A stretch of DNA of 49,817 nt, from NCBI GenBank assembly GCA_032718475.1, contig JAUCBJ010006581.1, positions 1 to 49,817 on the forward strand, in the 5' to 3' direction. Every line of letters starts with the position of its first letter. Position 1 is the first letter of the stretch. The notes under the pieces are model-generated. The model had not been told where the DNA came from, ran no database searches, and saw only the letters and a program-made list of their open reading frames with translations. Source of the DNA: Nemertoderma westbladi (taxonomy: Eukaryota > Xenacoelomorpha > Nemertodermatida > Nemertodermatidae). Both the position numbers and the translations under genes were made by a program. Of the stretch, positions 39,985 through 49,817 are shown piece after piece.

Positions 39985-41308
39985 ATTAAAGACGGCGTCG
40001 AGACGCCGTGAAGGAACCGAAGTTAAACCAAACCGAAACAAATATTTTTACAGGCCATAAGCCGCTAACTATTTTTTTCAGGATATCATCTAACTCTAAA
40101 CCAGTTTCGAATCTGAGCGCCTGGTTACAAATCTGTATTTCCGCATTACGAATCAATGTGTTTGGTTAAAAATATGAGCACCTTGTCACGAATTGATGTC
40201 CCTGGTTACAATTTGTTACAAATGGTTGCAAATATGAGCACCCAGTATCAGTCAGCACTACCTATACTAATACTGTAATTTGCACGTATGTTCAGCATTT
40301 ATAATAAAAAATTGCACCAAGGTAGTGAACAAAGGAGACAGGGGTGGAAGTGGACGCAAAACCCACCTTGGCGAATTAATATCCCGCCTCAATGTTAAAT
40401 TCTCAATTTAGGGAAAAGAATCTCATATCTCATAATCTGTTCCTAATAGTATAGTTTACCAAAAGTACCCTACAGTTAGGTTCATATATGGCGAGTCAGA
40501 ACTGCGAATAACCAGCGAACTTAGGTGTAGGTTTCAGTGTATGTGTGTGTCGGAAGCCAATATCAGAATATATAACTAGTCATAGTATAATTATAATTGT
40601 TCGCTGAGAGAGTTAGGCCTCACTCGTGTACACTACTCTATAACTAAAAAAAGTCATTCAGGTGGACAGCTTTCCCCACTCTGTATTCCCTCTGGTTTGA
40701 CAGATTAATATAATTAATGTTTGCCAAGCAAGTCATTAACTCACCTCCCTCTCGGATTTTTAAATACATCAATTATTATTTTATTATTAGCTGAGTATAG
40801 TACCATTAACGGTAACCAGCACTATGTGTGTAACTAAAATTCATTCCGCTGACCCACAACCCACCACCACCTTGTAGATATTCCCTTAGGAAGCACGGGG
40901 AAGAGTTATTCAGCTGATGGGATAATAGTAGATTACAAACTAACCAAAATGTTTGCTTATAGTCTGGGTTGAAAGAGTGAGTGATTAAATAAAAACTTGG
41001 CACAGAAAGTACATCCTTGTTAGTTGGCCCTTTCTCTATTGAATAGAATCACTAGGACCTCTATACATTTTTCATGCGCTCCAGCTGGTGTTTTATCATT
41101 GCGCCTATGGCGTTTTTTCGTTTATGACTATTTTTCGAGCCCACATTCTATGGACAGACATGGGACCAGCGGGAAACGATAGTGGTCATCAAAACATTGC
41201 GTTATGCAAAATTTTAACAAAATCGTTAGAGCCGTTTTTATGTTATTTCGCTTCAAAATATTACTACTATTACATCAAATTCTTACAGAAAGTAACCTTC
41301 GGTTCCTA
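39985..41308 (-). mobile_element. Helitron/Helentron-like non-autonomous unit 0
   Basis: It opens with the hairpin ACGGCGTC/GACGCCGT (39,992-40,009), followed by GAAGGAACCGAAG. It closes with CTTCGGTTCCTA at about 41,297-41,308, so GGAACCGAAG and CTTCGGTTCC form a short inverted pair inside the ends. The 3' part (41,090-41,290) has ATCATTGCGCCTATGGCGTT and ATCGTTAGAGCCGTTTTTAT, shared with the following units. No coding capacity. Orientation is given as minus because hairpin plus CTAG would be the Helitron 3' end. Confidence 0.45.
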
Positions 41309-42803
41309 ACTAGAGACGGCGTCAAGACGCCGTTAAGCAAGTCGGAAGTCGTCAATCAAAGGTAAGTTCCCTCAACAATGTTTACCTTTGTTCAGAAGGG
41401 AAGTGTTATTTATCTATGGTCAGAGAGAGATCCCACTCTGTAATTTGGCAATTGCTCAAATCCATTCAGCTGAATGACTCAGTAGAGTAAACTAAAGTAA
41501 ATTCCCTCAGCCTCAACAATGTTTGCCTATGGTGTGAAGGGAATCTGACAGAGAATAATCTTAGCCACTAAATGTCATTCACCTAACAAAACATTTTGAA
41601 TGCCACAGTGATTAACCCAATACAGATAATAAGCAGTTATTTTTATATTTCAAACAATAATGTTAGTGTAAGCCTTACAGAGTATCAGTATGAGGCTGAG
41701 TAAACATTCCGCCTTATAAGCATACAGCCTCCACAGTATTAATGTTGGCCAAAAGATTTAAAAATAAAATACAGTGCAATAGTACTCTGTAACCTACAGT
41801 CATTCAGCTTGCACTAAATATCAATCACCTATAAAACATTTAAACATTTTGAATGCCACAGTATGTAACCTGATACAGATAATAAGCAGTGATTTTTATG
41901 TGTTAAACTATAACGTTAGTGTTAGCCTTACAGTGTATCAGTATGAAGCTGAGTAAACATTCGCCTTATAAGCATACAACCTCCAAAGTATTAATGTTGG
42001 ACGAAAGATTTAAAAATAAAATAAGAGTGCAGTACTGTAGTACTCTGTAACTAACAGTCATTCAGCTTGCACTAAATGTCAACCACCTATAAAACATTTT
42101 GAATGCCACAGTGATTATTAACCCAATACAGATAATAATAAGTGATTTTTATATTTCAAACTATAATGTTAGTCTTAGCCTTACAGAGTATCAGTATAAG
42201 GCTGAGTAAACATTCCACCTTATAAGCATACAGCTTCCACTGTATTAATGTTGGCATTAATGTAGCCAATACACTGTACCTAACAGTCATTCAGCAGGGG
42301 GAAGAGTTATTCAGCTGAGGCGGTAATAGATTGCAAACTAAACCAACCAGTTGGCAGCCTCACCGATTTATACTAAGCCTGTGTAGAACCACAAACTAAA
42401 TCAACCAGTTAATATTTGCTTTGACAGAGTGTCCTAGGGCCTAAACAAACAGTATGGGTGTACTAAGTATAATAATCTTGGCAACCTCATCGATTTATTA
42501 CTAAGCCTTGTGTAGAAATGCATTACATAAGCCATTTTTCATCAGGACACCAGCTGTCATTGGTGTTATTTTACCATTGCGCCTATGGCGTTTTTTCGTT
42601 TATCTCTATTTTTCGAGCCCAGAGGCTATGGACGGAGTAGCCGATCATGCCAGGGACCTTAGAATCGCGGTATCTAGATGCTGTGAAAATTTCATCAAAA
42701 TCGTTAGAGTAGTTTTGGCTGTAGATCGCCAGCCAGTCAGCCAGTCAGCAGCCAGCCAGTCAGTCAACAATTCTTACAGTAATCAAGTCTAACGACTTGC
42801 CTA
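41309..42803 (-). mobile_element. Helitron/Helentron-like unit 1 (variant interior)
   Basis: It starts with ACTAG (41,309-41,313) and hairpin ACGGCGTC/GACGCCGT (41,316-41,333). The interior is filled by ~252-bp repeats up to 42,180; from there to the end it matches units 2 and 3, including the AAAATTTCATCAAAATCGTT block and CAGCCAGTCAG microsatellite. Ends at ...GACTTGCCTA before the next ACTAG. Confidence 0.55.
41590..42250. repeat. ~252-bp tandem repeat inside unit 1
   Basis: CAG(A/T)GTATCAGTATGA(G/A)GCTG occurs at 41,679, 41,931 and 42,184 (as CAGTATAAGGCTG). Each unit also has CAGATAATAAGCAGT, TTATAAGCATACA and TTAATGTTGG. The third copy leads into the sequence shared with the 1.48-kb units. 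Confidence 0.85.
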
Positions 42804-44278
42804 ACTAGTGACGGGCCTAGCGGCCCGATAAGGAACCGACTTTTTATTTTAATTTAAAAGAGACAACGAGAATTAGTATAGAACTAATAATTATGTAAAA
42901 ATACAATCATATTTCATACAATAATTATTAATAAATTTGATCTATTATTATTTGCTCAATTCTAGAACAAAATCGACCTGCAACTAGTGAAGACCTCGTT
43001 TTGGAATTTCGAAACCACGCTGGTGCGATGCGCGATATCGTGTTTAGTTAATAAATTGAAAACTCCATCAGTTCATGTGCAACCAGTAATAAGAAATCGC
43101 GATAAATGTAATTAAATAAAAATTATTCTAGAAAAATTTTCCTCAAAAAGTATGAAGTCTTGGCATTGGTGACGCGAAACTAGGCTAGTGAGATTCAGGA
43201 TATTGCGTTTAATATAAAAATCGAAAACGCTATCGAATTCCGTAAAGGCGTTAATAAAATACTGCAACTTTTTTGAAATTTGTAAAATTCTAGAACTAGA
43301 AAAAATTAATTTTTGAACGGCGCTGTTTGGGGTTTCGAAACATGGATAGGCTGAAAGAGGACATCGAATTAAGTTGAAAAATGAAAACCCCATCGAATTT
43401 GGACAAAGCGTTCCGGAGTTATAGCGGATCGAAAAAAATTGACCCCCCCCAGTCGCCAAAAATTTACAGTAATTTAAAATTTTGCAAAAAAAATTTTTTG
43501 CGTTATTTTTGATGGCGAATCGATTGGCAGTACTGGCTACAAAAATTTTTTTTTTGAAATTTTTGGTCAGAAAAAAAAACATGGAAAAAGTATATTTTTA
43601 AAAGATTTCATGTCTTTGCCTATGGTCAGAGAATGATCCAACTCTGTAACTTGGCTATCGCTCAGAGTATCAGTATAAGGCTGAGTAAACATTCCACCTT
43701 ATAAGCATACAGCCTCCACAGTATTAATGTTGGCATTAATGTAGCCGATACACTGTATACCTAATAGTCATTCAGCAGGGGGAAGAGTTATTCAGCTGAG
43801 GCGGTAATAGATTGCAAACTAAACCAACCAGTTGGCAGCCTCACCGATTTATACTAAGCCTGTGTAGAACCACAAACTAAATCAACCAGTTAATATTTGC
43901 TTTGACAGAGAGTGCTAGGGCCTAAACAAACAGTATGGGTGTACTAAGTATAATAATCTTGGCAACCTCATCGATTTATTACTAAGCCTTGTGTAGAAAT
44001 GCATTACATAAGCCATTTTTCATCAGGACACCAGCTGTCATGGGTGTTATTTTACCATTGCGCCTATGGCGTTTTTTCGTTTATCTCTATTTTTCGAGCC
44101 CAGAGGCTATGGACGGAGTAGCCGATCATGCCAGGGACCTTAGAATCGCGGTATCTAGATGCTGTGAAAATTTCATCAAAATCGTTAGAGTAGTTTTGGC
44201 TGTAGATCAGCCAGTCAGCCAGTCAGCCAGCCAGTCAGTCAACAATTCTTACAGTAATCAAGTCTAACGACTTGCCTA
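42804..44278 (-). mobile_element. Helitron/Helentron-like unit 2 (1475 bp)
   Basis: ACTAG at 42,804 and hairpin CGGGCC/GGCCCG (42,812-42,827), then ATAAGGAACCGAC. The body has three degenerate ~170-bp sub-repeats (CGAAAC... GAAAACnCCATC), a run of eight C (about 43,442-43,450), then CAGAGTATCAGTATAAGGCT and the AAAATTTCATCAAAATCGTT block, and ends in ACGACTTGCCTA. Nearly identical to unit 3. Open stretches on both strands recur in each copy but show no domain. Confidence 0.6.
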
Positions 44279-45755
44279 ACTAGTGACGGGCCTAGCGGCC
44301 CGATAAGGAACCGACTTTTTATTTTAATTTAAAAGAGACAACGAGAATTAGTATAGAACTAATAATTATGTAAAAATACAATCATATTTCATACAATAAT
44401 TATTAATAAATTTGATCTATTATTATTTGCTCAATTCTAGAACAAAATCGACCTGCAACTAGTGAAGACCTCGTTTTGGAATTTCGAAACCACGCTGGTG
44501 CGATGCGCGATATCGTGTTTAGTTAATAAATTGAAAACTCCATCAGTTCATGTGCAACCAGTAATAAGAAATCGCGATAAATGTAATTAAATAAAAATTA
44601 TTCTAGAAAAATTTTCCTCAAAAAGTATGAAGTCTTGGCATTGGTGACGCGAAACTAGGCTAGTGAGATTCAGGATATTGCGTTTAATATAAAAATCGAA
44701 AACGCTATCGAATTCCGTAAAGGCGTTAATAAAATACTGCAACTTTTTTGAAATTTGTAAAATTCTAGAACTAGAAAAAATTAATTTTTGAACGGCGCTG
44801 TTTGGGGTTTCGAAACATGGATAGGCTGAAAGAGGACATCGAATTAAGTTGAAAAATGAAAACCCCATCGAATTTGGACAAAGCGTTCCGGAGTTATAGC
44901 GGATCGAAAAAAATTGACCCCCCCCAGTCGCCAAAAATTTACAGTAATTTAAAATTTTGCAAAAAAATTTTTTTGCGTTATTTTTTATGTTGAATCGATT
45001 GGCAGTACTGGCTACAAAAATTTTTTTTTTGAAATTTTTGGTCAGAAAAAAAAACATGGAAAAAGTATATTTATTAAAAGATTTCATGTCTTTGCCTATG
45101 GTCAGAGAATGATCCAACTCTGTAACTTGGCTATCGCTCAGAGTATCAGTATAAGGCTGAGTAAACATTCCACCTTATAAGCATACAGCCTCCACAGTAT
45201 TAATGTTGGCATTAATGTAGCCGATACACTGTATACCTAATAGTCATTCAGCAGGGGGAAGAGTTATTCAGCTGAGGCGGTAATAGATTGCAAACTAAAC
45301 AAACCAGTTGGCAGCCTCATCAATTTATACTAAGCCTGTGTAGAACCACAAACTAAATCAACCAGTTAATATTTGCTTTGACAGAGAGTGCAGGGCCTAA
45401 ACAAACAGTATGGGTGTACTGAGTACAATAATCTTGGCAACCTCATCGATTTATACTAAGCCTTGTGTAGAAATCCATTACATAAGCCATTTTTCAGCAG
45501 GACACCAGCTGTCATTGGTGTTATTTTACCATTGCGCCTATGGCGTTTTTTCGTTTATGTCTATTTTTCGAGCCCAGAGGCTATGGACGGAGTAGCCGAT
45601 CATGCCAGGGACCTTAGAATCGCGGTATCTAGCCGCTGTGAAAATTTCATCAAAATCGTTAGAGTAGTTTTGGCTGTAGATCAGTCAGTCAGCCAGCCAG
45701 TCAATCAATCAATCAGCGAACAATTCTTACAGTAATCAAGTCTAACGACCTGCTA
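44279..45755 (-). mobile_element. Helitron/Helentron-like unit 3 (1477 bp)
   Basis: Same structure as unit 2: ACTAG at 44,279 and hairpin CGGGCC/GGCCCG at 44,287-44,302. Differences from unit 2 are scattered single bases and small indels, for example in the CAGCCAGTCAG tract (here CAGTCAGTCAGCCAGCC). The junction with unit 2 is direct, with no intervening host sequence. Confidence 0.6.
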
Positions 45756-46406
45756 ACTAGTGACGGGCCTAGCGGCCCGATAAGGAACCGACTTTTTATT
45801 TTAAATAAAAGAGACAACGAGAATTAGTATAGAACTATATGTAAAAATACAGTCATATTTCATACAATAATTATTAATAAATTTGATCTATTATTAGTTG
45901 CTCAATTCTAGAACATAATCGACCTGCAACTAGTGAAGACCTCGTTTTGGAATTTCGAAACCACGCTGGTGCGATGCGCGATATCGTGTTTAGTTAATAA
46001 ATTGAAAACTCCATCAATTCATGTGCAACCAGTAATAAGAAATCGCGATAAATGTAATTAAATAAAAATTATTCTAGAAAAATTTTCCTTCAAAAGTATG
46101 AAGTCTTGGCATTGGTGACGCGAAACTAGGCTAGTGAGATTCAGGATATTGCGTTTAATATAAGAATCGAAAACGCTTTCGAATTCCGTAAAGGCGTTAA
46201 TAAAATACTGCAACTTTTTTGAAATTTGTAAAATTCTAGAACTAGAAAAAATTAAATTTTGAACGGCGCTGTTTGGGGTTTCGAAACATGGATAGACTGA
46301 AAGAGGACATCGAAATAAGTTGAAAAATAAAAACCCCATCGAATTTGGACAAAGCGTTCCGGAGTTATAGCGGATCGAAAAAAATTGACTCCCCCCAGTC
46401 GCCAAA
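45756..46406 (-). mobile_element. Helitron/Helentron-like unit 4, truncated
   Basis: ACTAG at 45,756 and hairpin at 45,764-45,779. It matches units 2 and 3 as far as CCCCCCAGTCGCCAAAA (46,406), then changes abruptly into the CTCGACTCGGCT minisatellite. Confidence 0.6.
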
Positions 46407-46815
46407 ACTCGGTCTGACTCGATTCAGCTCGATTCGGCTCGATTGGGTTCAACTCGGTCCGGCTTGTCTTGGCTCACTCATTTGGGCTCGATTAAGCTCA
46501 ATCTGCTCGACTCGGCTCGATTGGGCTCGAATCGGCTCGATTGGGATTGATTGGGCTTGACTCGGCTCGATTTGGTTCAACTTGACTCAGTCCTGCTTGA
46601 TTGGGCTCGACTTGGCTCGGTCCGGCTCATTTGGGATCGACTAGGCTTAATTGGGATCGACTCGGCTCTATTGGGCTCGACTCGACTCGATTGGGCTTGA
46701 CTCGGCTCAGCCTGGCTCGACTCGGCTTGATTGGGCTCAACTCGGCGCTCGATTTGGTTCGACTCGGCTTGATCGCTTCGATTGGTTCTATTCAGCTCGA
46801 TCGGTATGATTCGGC
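46407..46815. repeat. Degenerate GGCTCGACTC/GGCTCGATTG minisatellite
   Basis: Interleaved ~10-11-bp words CTCGACTCGG, CTCGATTGGG and variants. It generates long open stretches on both strands (LGSTRL-type and EPNRAESSQ-type peptides), which I regard as repeat artefacts. Confidence 0.9.
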
Positions 46816-46825
46816 TCGATTGACA

Positions 46826-47160
46826 CACGCTGCTGGAAGGGTCAAAGCCAAACTCCCGTGCTGCTCGAAGGGACAAAGTCAAACAGTGTGTCTATTATTT
46901 GATGTAACTCACGTGTGGCTCGAAGGGCGCAACATCATATATCAAGGGTCAAAGCAAAACTCACGTGCTGCTCGAAGGGACAAAGTCAAACAGTGTGTCT
47001 ATTATTTGATGTAACTCACGTGCTGCTCGAAGGGCGCAAATACATATATCGAAGGGTCAAAGCCAAACACACGTGCTGCTCGAAGGGACAAAGTCAAACA
47101 TTGTGTCTAATATTTGATTAACTCACGTGCTGCTCGAAGGGCGCAACTACATATATCGAA
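46826..47160. repeat. ~108-bp tandem repeat (CTGCTCGAAGGG)
   Basis: CTCGAAGGGACAAAGTCAAA occurs at 46,864, 46,971 and 47,079. Each unit also holds TATTTGAT, ACTCACGTG and GAAGGGCGCAA. Confidence 0.9.
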
Positions 47161-47364
47161 ACAAGCCCCTGTCTTGAATTTTAATTATATGAAAATCCTT
47201 GCCTTCCGTACAAAATATCTAAAAATTCATTTACCTGAAGTATGGGTAACATTATAACTTCGCTTTTCGCACAGTAGTTAACTAAAGCAAATACCCTTCA
47301 GGTTGACTGAATAATTGTATTAATGTTTGCCATGCATAATGTACTATATTTGGGTCCCAAGGCC

Positions 47365-47690
47365 CAAAGATTGGGCTCGACTCGGCTCAGTCTGGCTCAA
47401 TTGGGCTCGACTAGGCTTGATAGGGCTCGACTCGACTCAATGGGCTTGGCTCGGCTCAGTCTGGCTCGACTCTGCTCGATTGGGCTCAGTTCGGCTTGAT
47501 TGGGCTAGACTCGACTCAGTCCGTTCAATTGGGCTCGACTAGGCTTGATTGAGCTCCACTCGACTCATTGGGATTGACTCGGCTCAGTCTGGTTCGACTC
47601 GGCTTGATTTGGCCCAGTCCGGCTTGATTGGGCTCCACTCGGCTTGATCGGTTCTATTCGGCTCGATCAGTATGATTCAGTACGTCGTTT
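47365..47690. repeat. Second block of the GGCTCGACTC minisatellite
   Basis: Same word set as 46,407-46,815 (TTGGGCTCGACT, CTCGGCTCAGTCTGG). The stretch 47,161-47,364 between the blocks is unique AT-rich DNA. Confidence 0.85.
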
Positions 47691-48425
47691 CCAGGATCTA
47701 AGTTGGTGCTTAGGATATAAGTTCGCATCTATGATTTAAGTTCGTGTCTGGGATCTAAGTTCTCATCTACAGTAGTATCAGAGATCGTGTTGCTTCCAAG
47801 ATCTAAGTTCATATCTAGTATCTAAGTTTGCTTCCAGGATCTAAGTACATATCTAGGATCTAAGTTCGCTTCCAGGATCTATGTTCAGTTCACGTTGCTT
47901 TCGGATCTAAGTTCGTATCTAGGATCTAGGTTCGCTTCCAGGATCTAAGTTCACATCTAGGTTTTAAATTCGCTTCCAGGATCTAGGTTCTAAATTCGCT
48001 TCCAGGATCTAAGTTCACATCTAGGATCTATGTTCACGTTGCTTTCGGATCGAAGTTCGTATCTAGGATCTAAGTTCGCTTCCAAGATCTAAATTCATAT
48101 CTAGGATCTAAGTTCGCTTCCAGGATCTAAGTTCACATCTAGGATCTATGTTTACGTTGCTTTTGGATCTATGTTTATATCTAGGATGTTAGTTCGCTTC
48201 CAAGATCGAAGTTCATGATCTATGTTTGCTTTCAGGATCTAATTTCAGATCTAGTTCTAAGTTCGCTTCCAGGATCTATGTTCACGTTGCTTTCGGATCT
48301 AAGTTCGTAACTAGGATGTTCGCTTCCAGGATCTAAGTTTGGATCTAGGATCTAATTTCACACAGTTCCAGGGTCTAAGTTCGTGTCTTGGATCTAAGTT
48401 CGCTTCCAGGATCTAAATTAATGTG
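47690..48425. repeat. GGATCTAAGTTCGCTTCCA minisatellite
   Basis: Alternating ~19-20-bp units: GGATCTAAGTTCGCTTCCA and GGATCTAAGTTCACATCTA, with a longer ATGTTCACGTTGCTTTC variant inserted at intervals of about 125-140 bases, which gives a higher-order pattern. Confidence 0.9.
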
Positions 48426-48524
48426 TAGTTCGGGATAACTCTGTATTGCATAGGTCGGTATAGCACAGTATTTCATTGTTATAGCTTACTATAGGTCGGT
48501 GTTGTTAGTATTGGTGAAAATAAT

Positions 48525-48615
48525 TTAGACTTAAAAATATCGCGAGTAAAAATATCGAGAGTAAAAATATCGCAAGATGAAAAATATCGAAAATATCGCG
48601 AGTAAAATAAATTTT
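48525..48615. repeat. AAAATATCGCGAGTA short tandem repeat
   Basis: AAAATATCG followed by CGAGTA, AGAGTA or CAAGATG recurs about five times. Confidence 0.8.
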
Positions 48616-48732
48616 TATGGTAGCTATAGTGTTTTTACAAAAACTACAGTATACAATTTCTTATTTTTTAAATAAGGGGGATTGATAATTCCAATGTATT
48701 ATTATAGTAGACAGATATATATTCATAAGACA

Positions 48733-48860
48733 GGGGGGGGGGGGGGGGGGGGATTTTCATGAACACCAGCTGCTATTTTATCATGGCGTCTATGGGACTT
48801 TTAGTTTATGTATATACTGTATTTATCGATACCAGGGGCTTAAGGTGAGCTGAGACTGAC
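48733..48860. repeat. Poly(G)20 tract beside a Helitron-family fragment
   Basis: 20 G at 48,733-48,752 are followed by CACCAGCTGCTATTTTATCA, TGGCGTCTATGGGACTTTT and GTTTATGT, a diverged copy of the block at 41,080-41,120 and 42,548-42,605. Confidence 0.6.
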
Positions 48861-48869
48861 AGTACAGAA

Positions 48870-49817
48870 ACAAGGTTTAAATAGTGTATCTCTTATCTAA
48901 GCTTAATAACTTCGTGGTTCGCCCCACTCCACTACTGCCCTTGCTTGGACCCACAGAATTAATATGCAAATCATCTCCAATTGCATTAATTGCAATATAA
49001 TTCAATTAACCGGAATTTATCGCCAGATTATTAAAATAGAGGTTCAGTAATCCAGTAAAATAATATCATAATATACAAATATACGCGAATAATTATTATT
49101 ACAGACACAAATCAATATTATTATATTATCATATAAAAATATAATATAGAAAATAAATACACACAATTAATTAATTATGCACAATATACAGGGATAAATA
49201 GCCGTACTCATGTTTTGAAAGCTGAGTGGCTTTGTTCACTGTGAGAGACCGAAGGTGGCCCAATCGACCAATAGGAGCCAATTCAATAGGCCTCACCTCC
49301 CCACCACCTATCGAACTGGGTCCGCATCGAGCGATGATGCGAAAGTATCCTAAAGGGTCAATTTAGGCCAGAGCTTTAGGGTTAACATCAACAACCCATG
49401 TGAACCCAGCATGGGTTCACGGGTCAACACTCTCTTCGATCACAATCGGGGCAAAGCATTAACAACTCGAACCAAAGGCGTGGTTCGAAATTAAGCTTAG
49501 GCCAACCAATAACAATACAAGTCATGCAACGGAAAATTTTGACCACTATATTATGTGGTGTTAAATCTCTTAAAAAAATATTTATAAAAAGGGTTCCGCT
49601 GCAAAACCTGCATGCTACAGATTAGAGTAACCAACCTCTCCGCCACAGTGAAATCAGGGCACACAGTACTACACAAGGGTCGCCAATGGCCGGTGAGGTA
49701 AAGGCTTTTCCCAACAGAGCTGTTATAATTTCATTACCCTTGGATATTCCCGTGTACGCCAAACACACATTGAAACGATAATAAATTATAATAATCAGAA
49801 TCGTTTCAAACTCACTT
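48870..49817. other. No gene seen
   Basis: No supported coding or RNA gene. TGAACCCAGCATGGGTTCA near 49,400 forms a short perfect hairpin. AT-rich to 49,200, then mixed composition. Confidence 0.5.

Noticed and set aside
42508-42792. 94-residue plus-strand open frame in the 1.48-kb units
   Set aside because: It runs through the Helitron-family tail and the CAGCCAGTCAG microsatellite; no domain.
43112-43582. 156-residue minus-strand open frame repeated in units 2-4 (also 44,587-45,168 and 46,058-46,405)
   Set aside because: Conserved only because the DNA unit is tandemly repeated; low-complexity start, differing lengths, no domain.
46345-47014. Open frames over the CTCGACTCGG minisatellite
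   Set aside because: They appear on both strands with repetitive peptides and no start or domain; repeat artefacts.
1-49817. CRISPR array or bacterial origin for any repeat block
   Set aside because: No repeats with unique equal-length spacers; all arrays are contiguous tandem repeats and the element content is metazoan.

Overview
The window reads as AT-rich animal nuclear DNA, probably from an invertebrate, and is almost entirely accessory sequence. The grounds are metazoan-type transposons (Polinton/Maverick, BEL/Pao, LINEs, an R2-like element, piggyBac, SINEs), eukaryotic-style minisatellites, and no operons other than the viral-like cluster. I cannot name the species. I see no ordinary host gene, no rRNA and no functional tRNA gene.

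0-11 kb: the larger part of a Polinton/Maverick (adintovirus-like) element whose left side lies outside the window. A tightly packed plus-strand virion module comes first: a penton-like single jelly-roll protein (start missing), a small basic virion protein, a major-capsid-like protein, an adenain-type cysteine protease and a conserved Polinton-associated protein. A repeat-filled convergent gap (3.4-5.15 kb) follows. The minus-strand module faces it: a protein that looks like a two-repeat TATA-binding protein (TBP), the protein-primed DNA polymerase B with its zinc-finger N-terminus (split by one frameshift), and a 192-residue protein that weakly recalls the PC4 coactivator fold. Integrase and packaging ATPase are not visible and would lie to the left. 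If the TBP-like and PC4-like readings hold, the element carries its own basal transcription factors; this is the most novel point here.

12-20.9 kb: fossil retroelement pieces (LINE reverse transcriptase, PHD-type zinc-finger fragment, LINE ORF1), short tandem duplications, a decayed unidentified minus-strand coding stretch, and a diverged repeated block that ends at the BEL element.

20.9-29.7 kb: a BEL/Pao retrotransposon with a long uninterrupted gag(end)-pol ORF but no gag start, then a tRNA-like SINE head, an R2-type endonuclease fragment and a decayed gag-like region.

30.2-31.8 kb: a 54-unit, exactly 30-bp minisatellite with no length change in any unit.

32-38 kb: a 4.1-kb foldback-like DNA transposon whose inverted ends are built from ~161-bp tandem units and which encodes an unfamiliar transposase-like protein; beside it lie two large perfect palindromes (66 and 92 bp). 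A piggyBac remnant follows, interrupted by another near-perfect palindrome, then a minisatellite and a second piggyBac fragment.

39.5-49.8 kb: a tRNA-derived SINE, a head-to-tail array of ~1.48-kb Helitron/Helentron-like units each opening with ACTAG plus a GC hairpin whose stem varies in a compensated way, then several unrelated minisatellites and poly(G) tracts.
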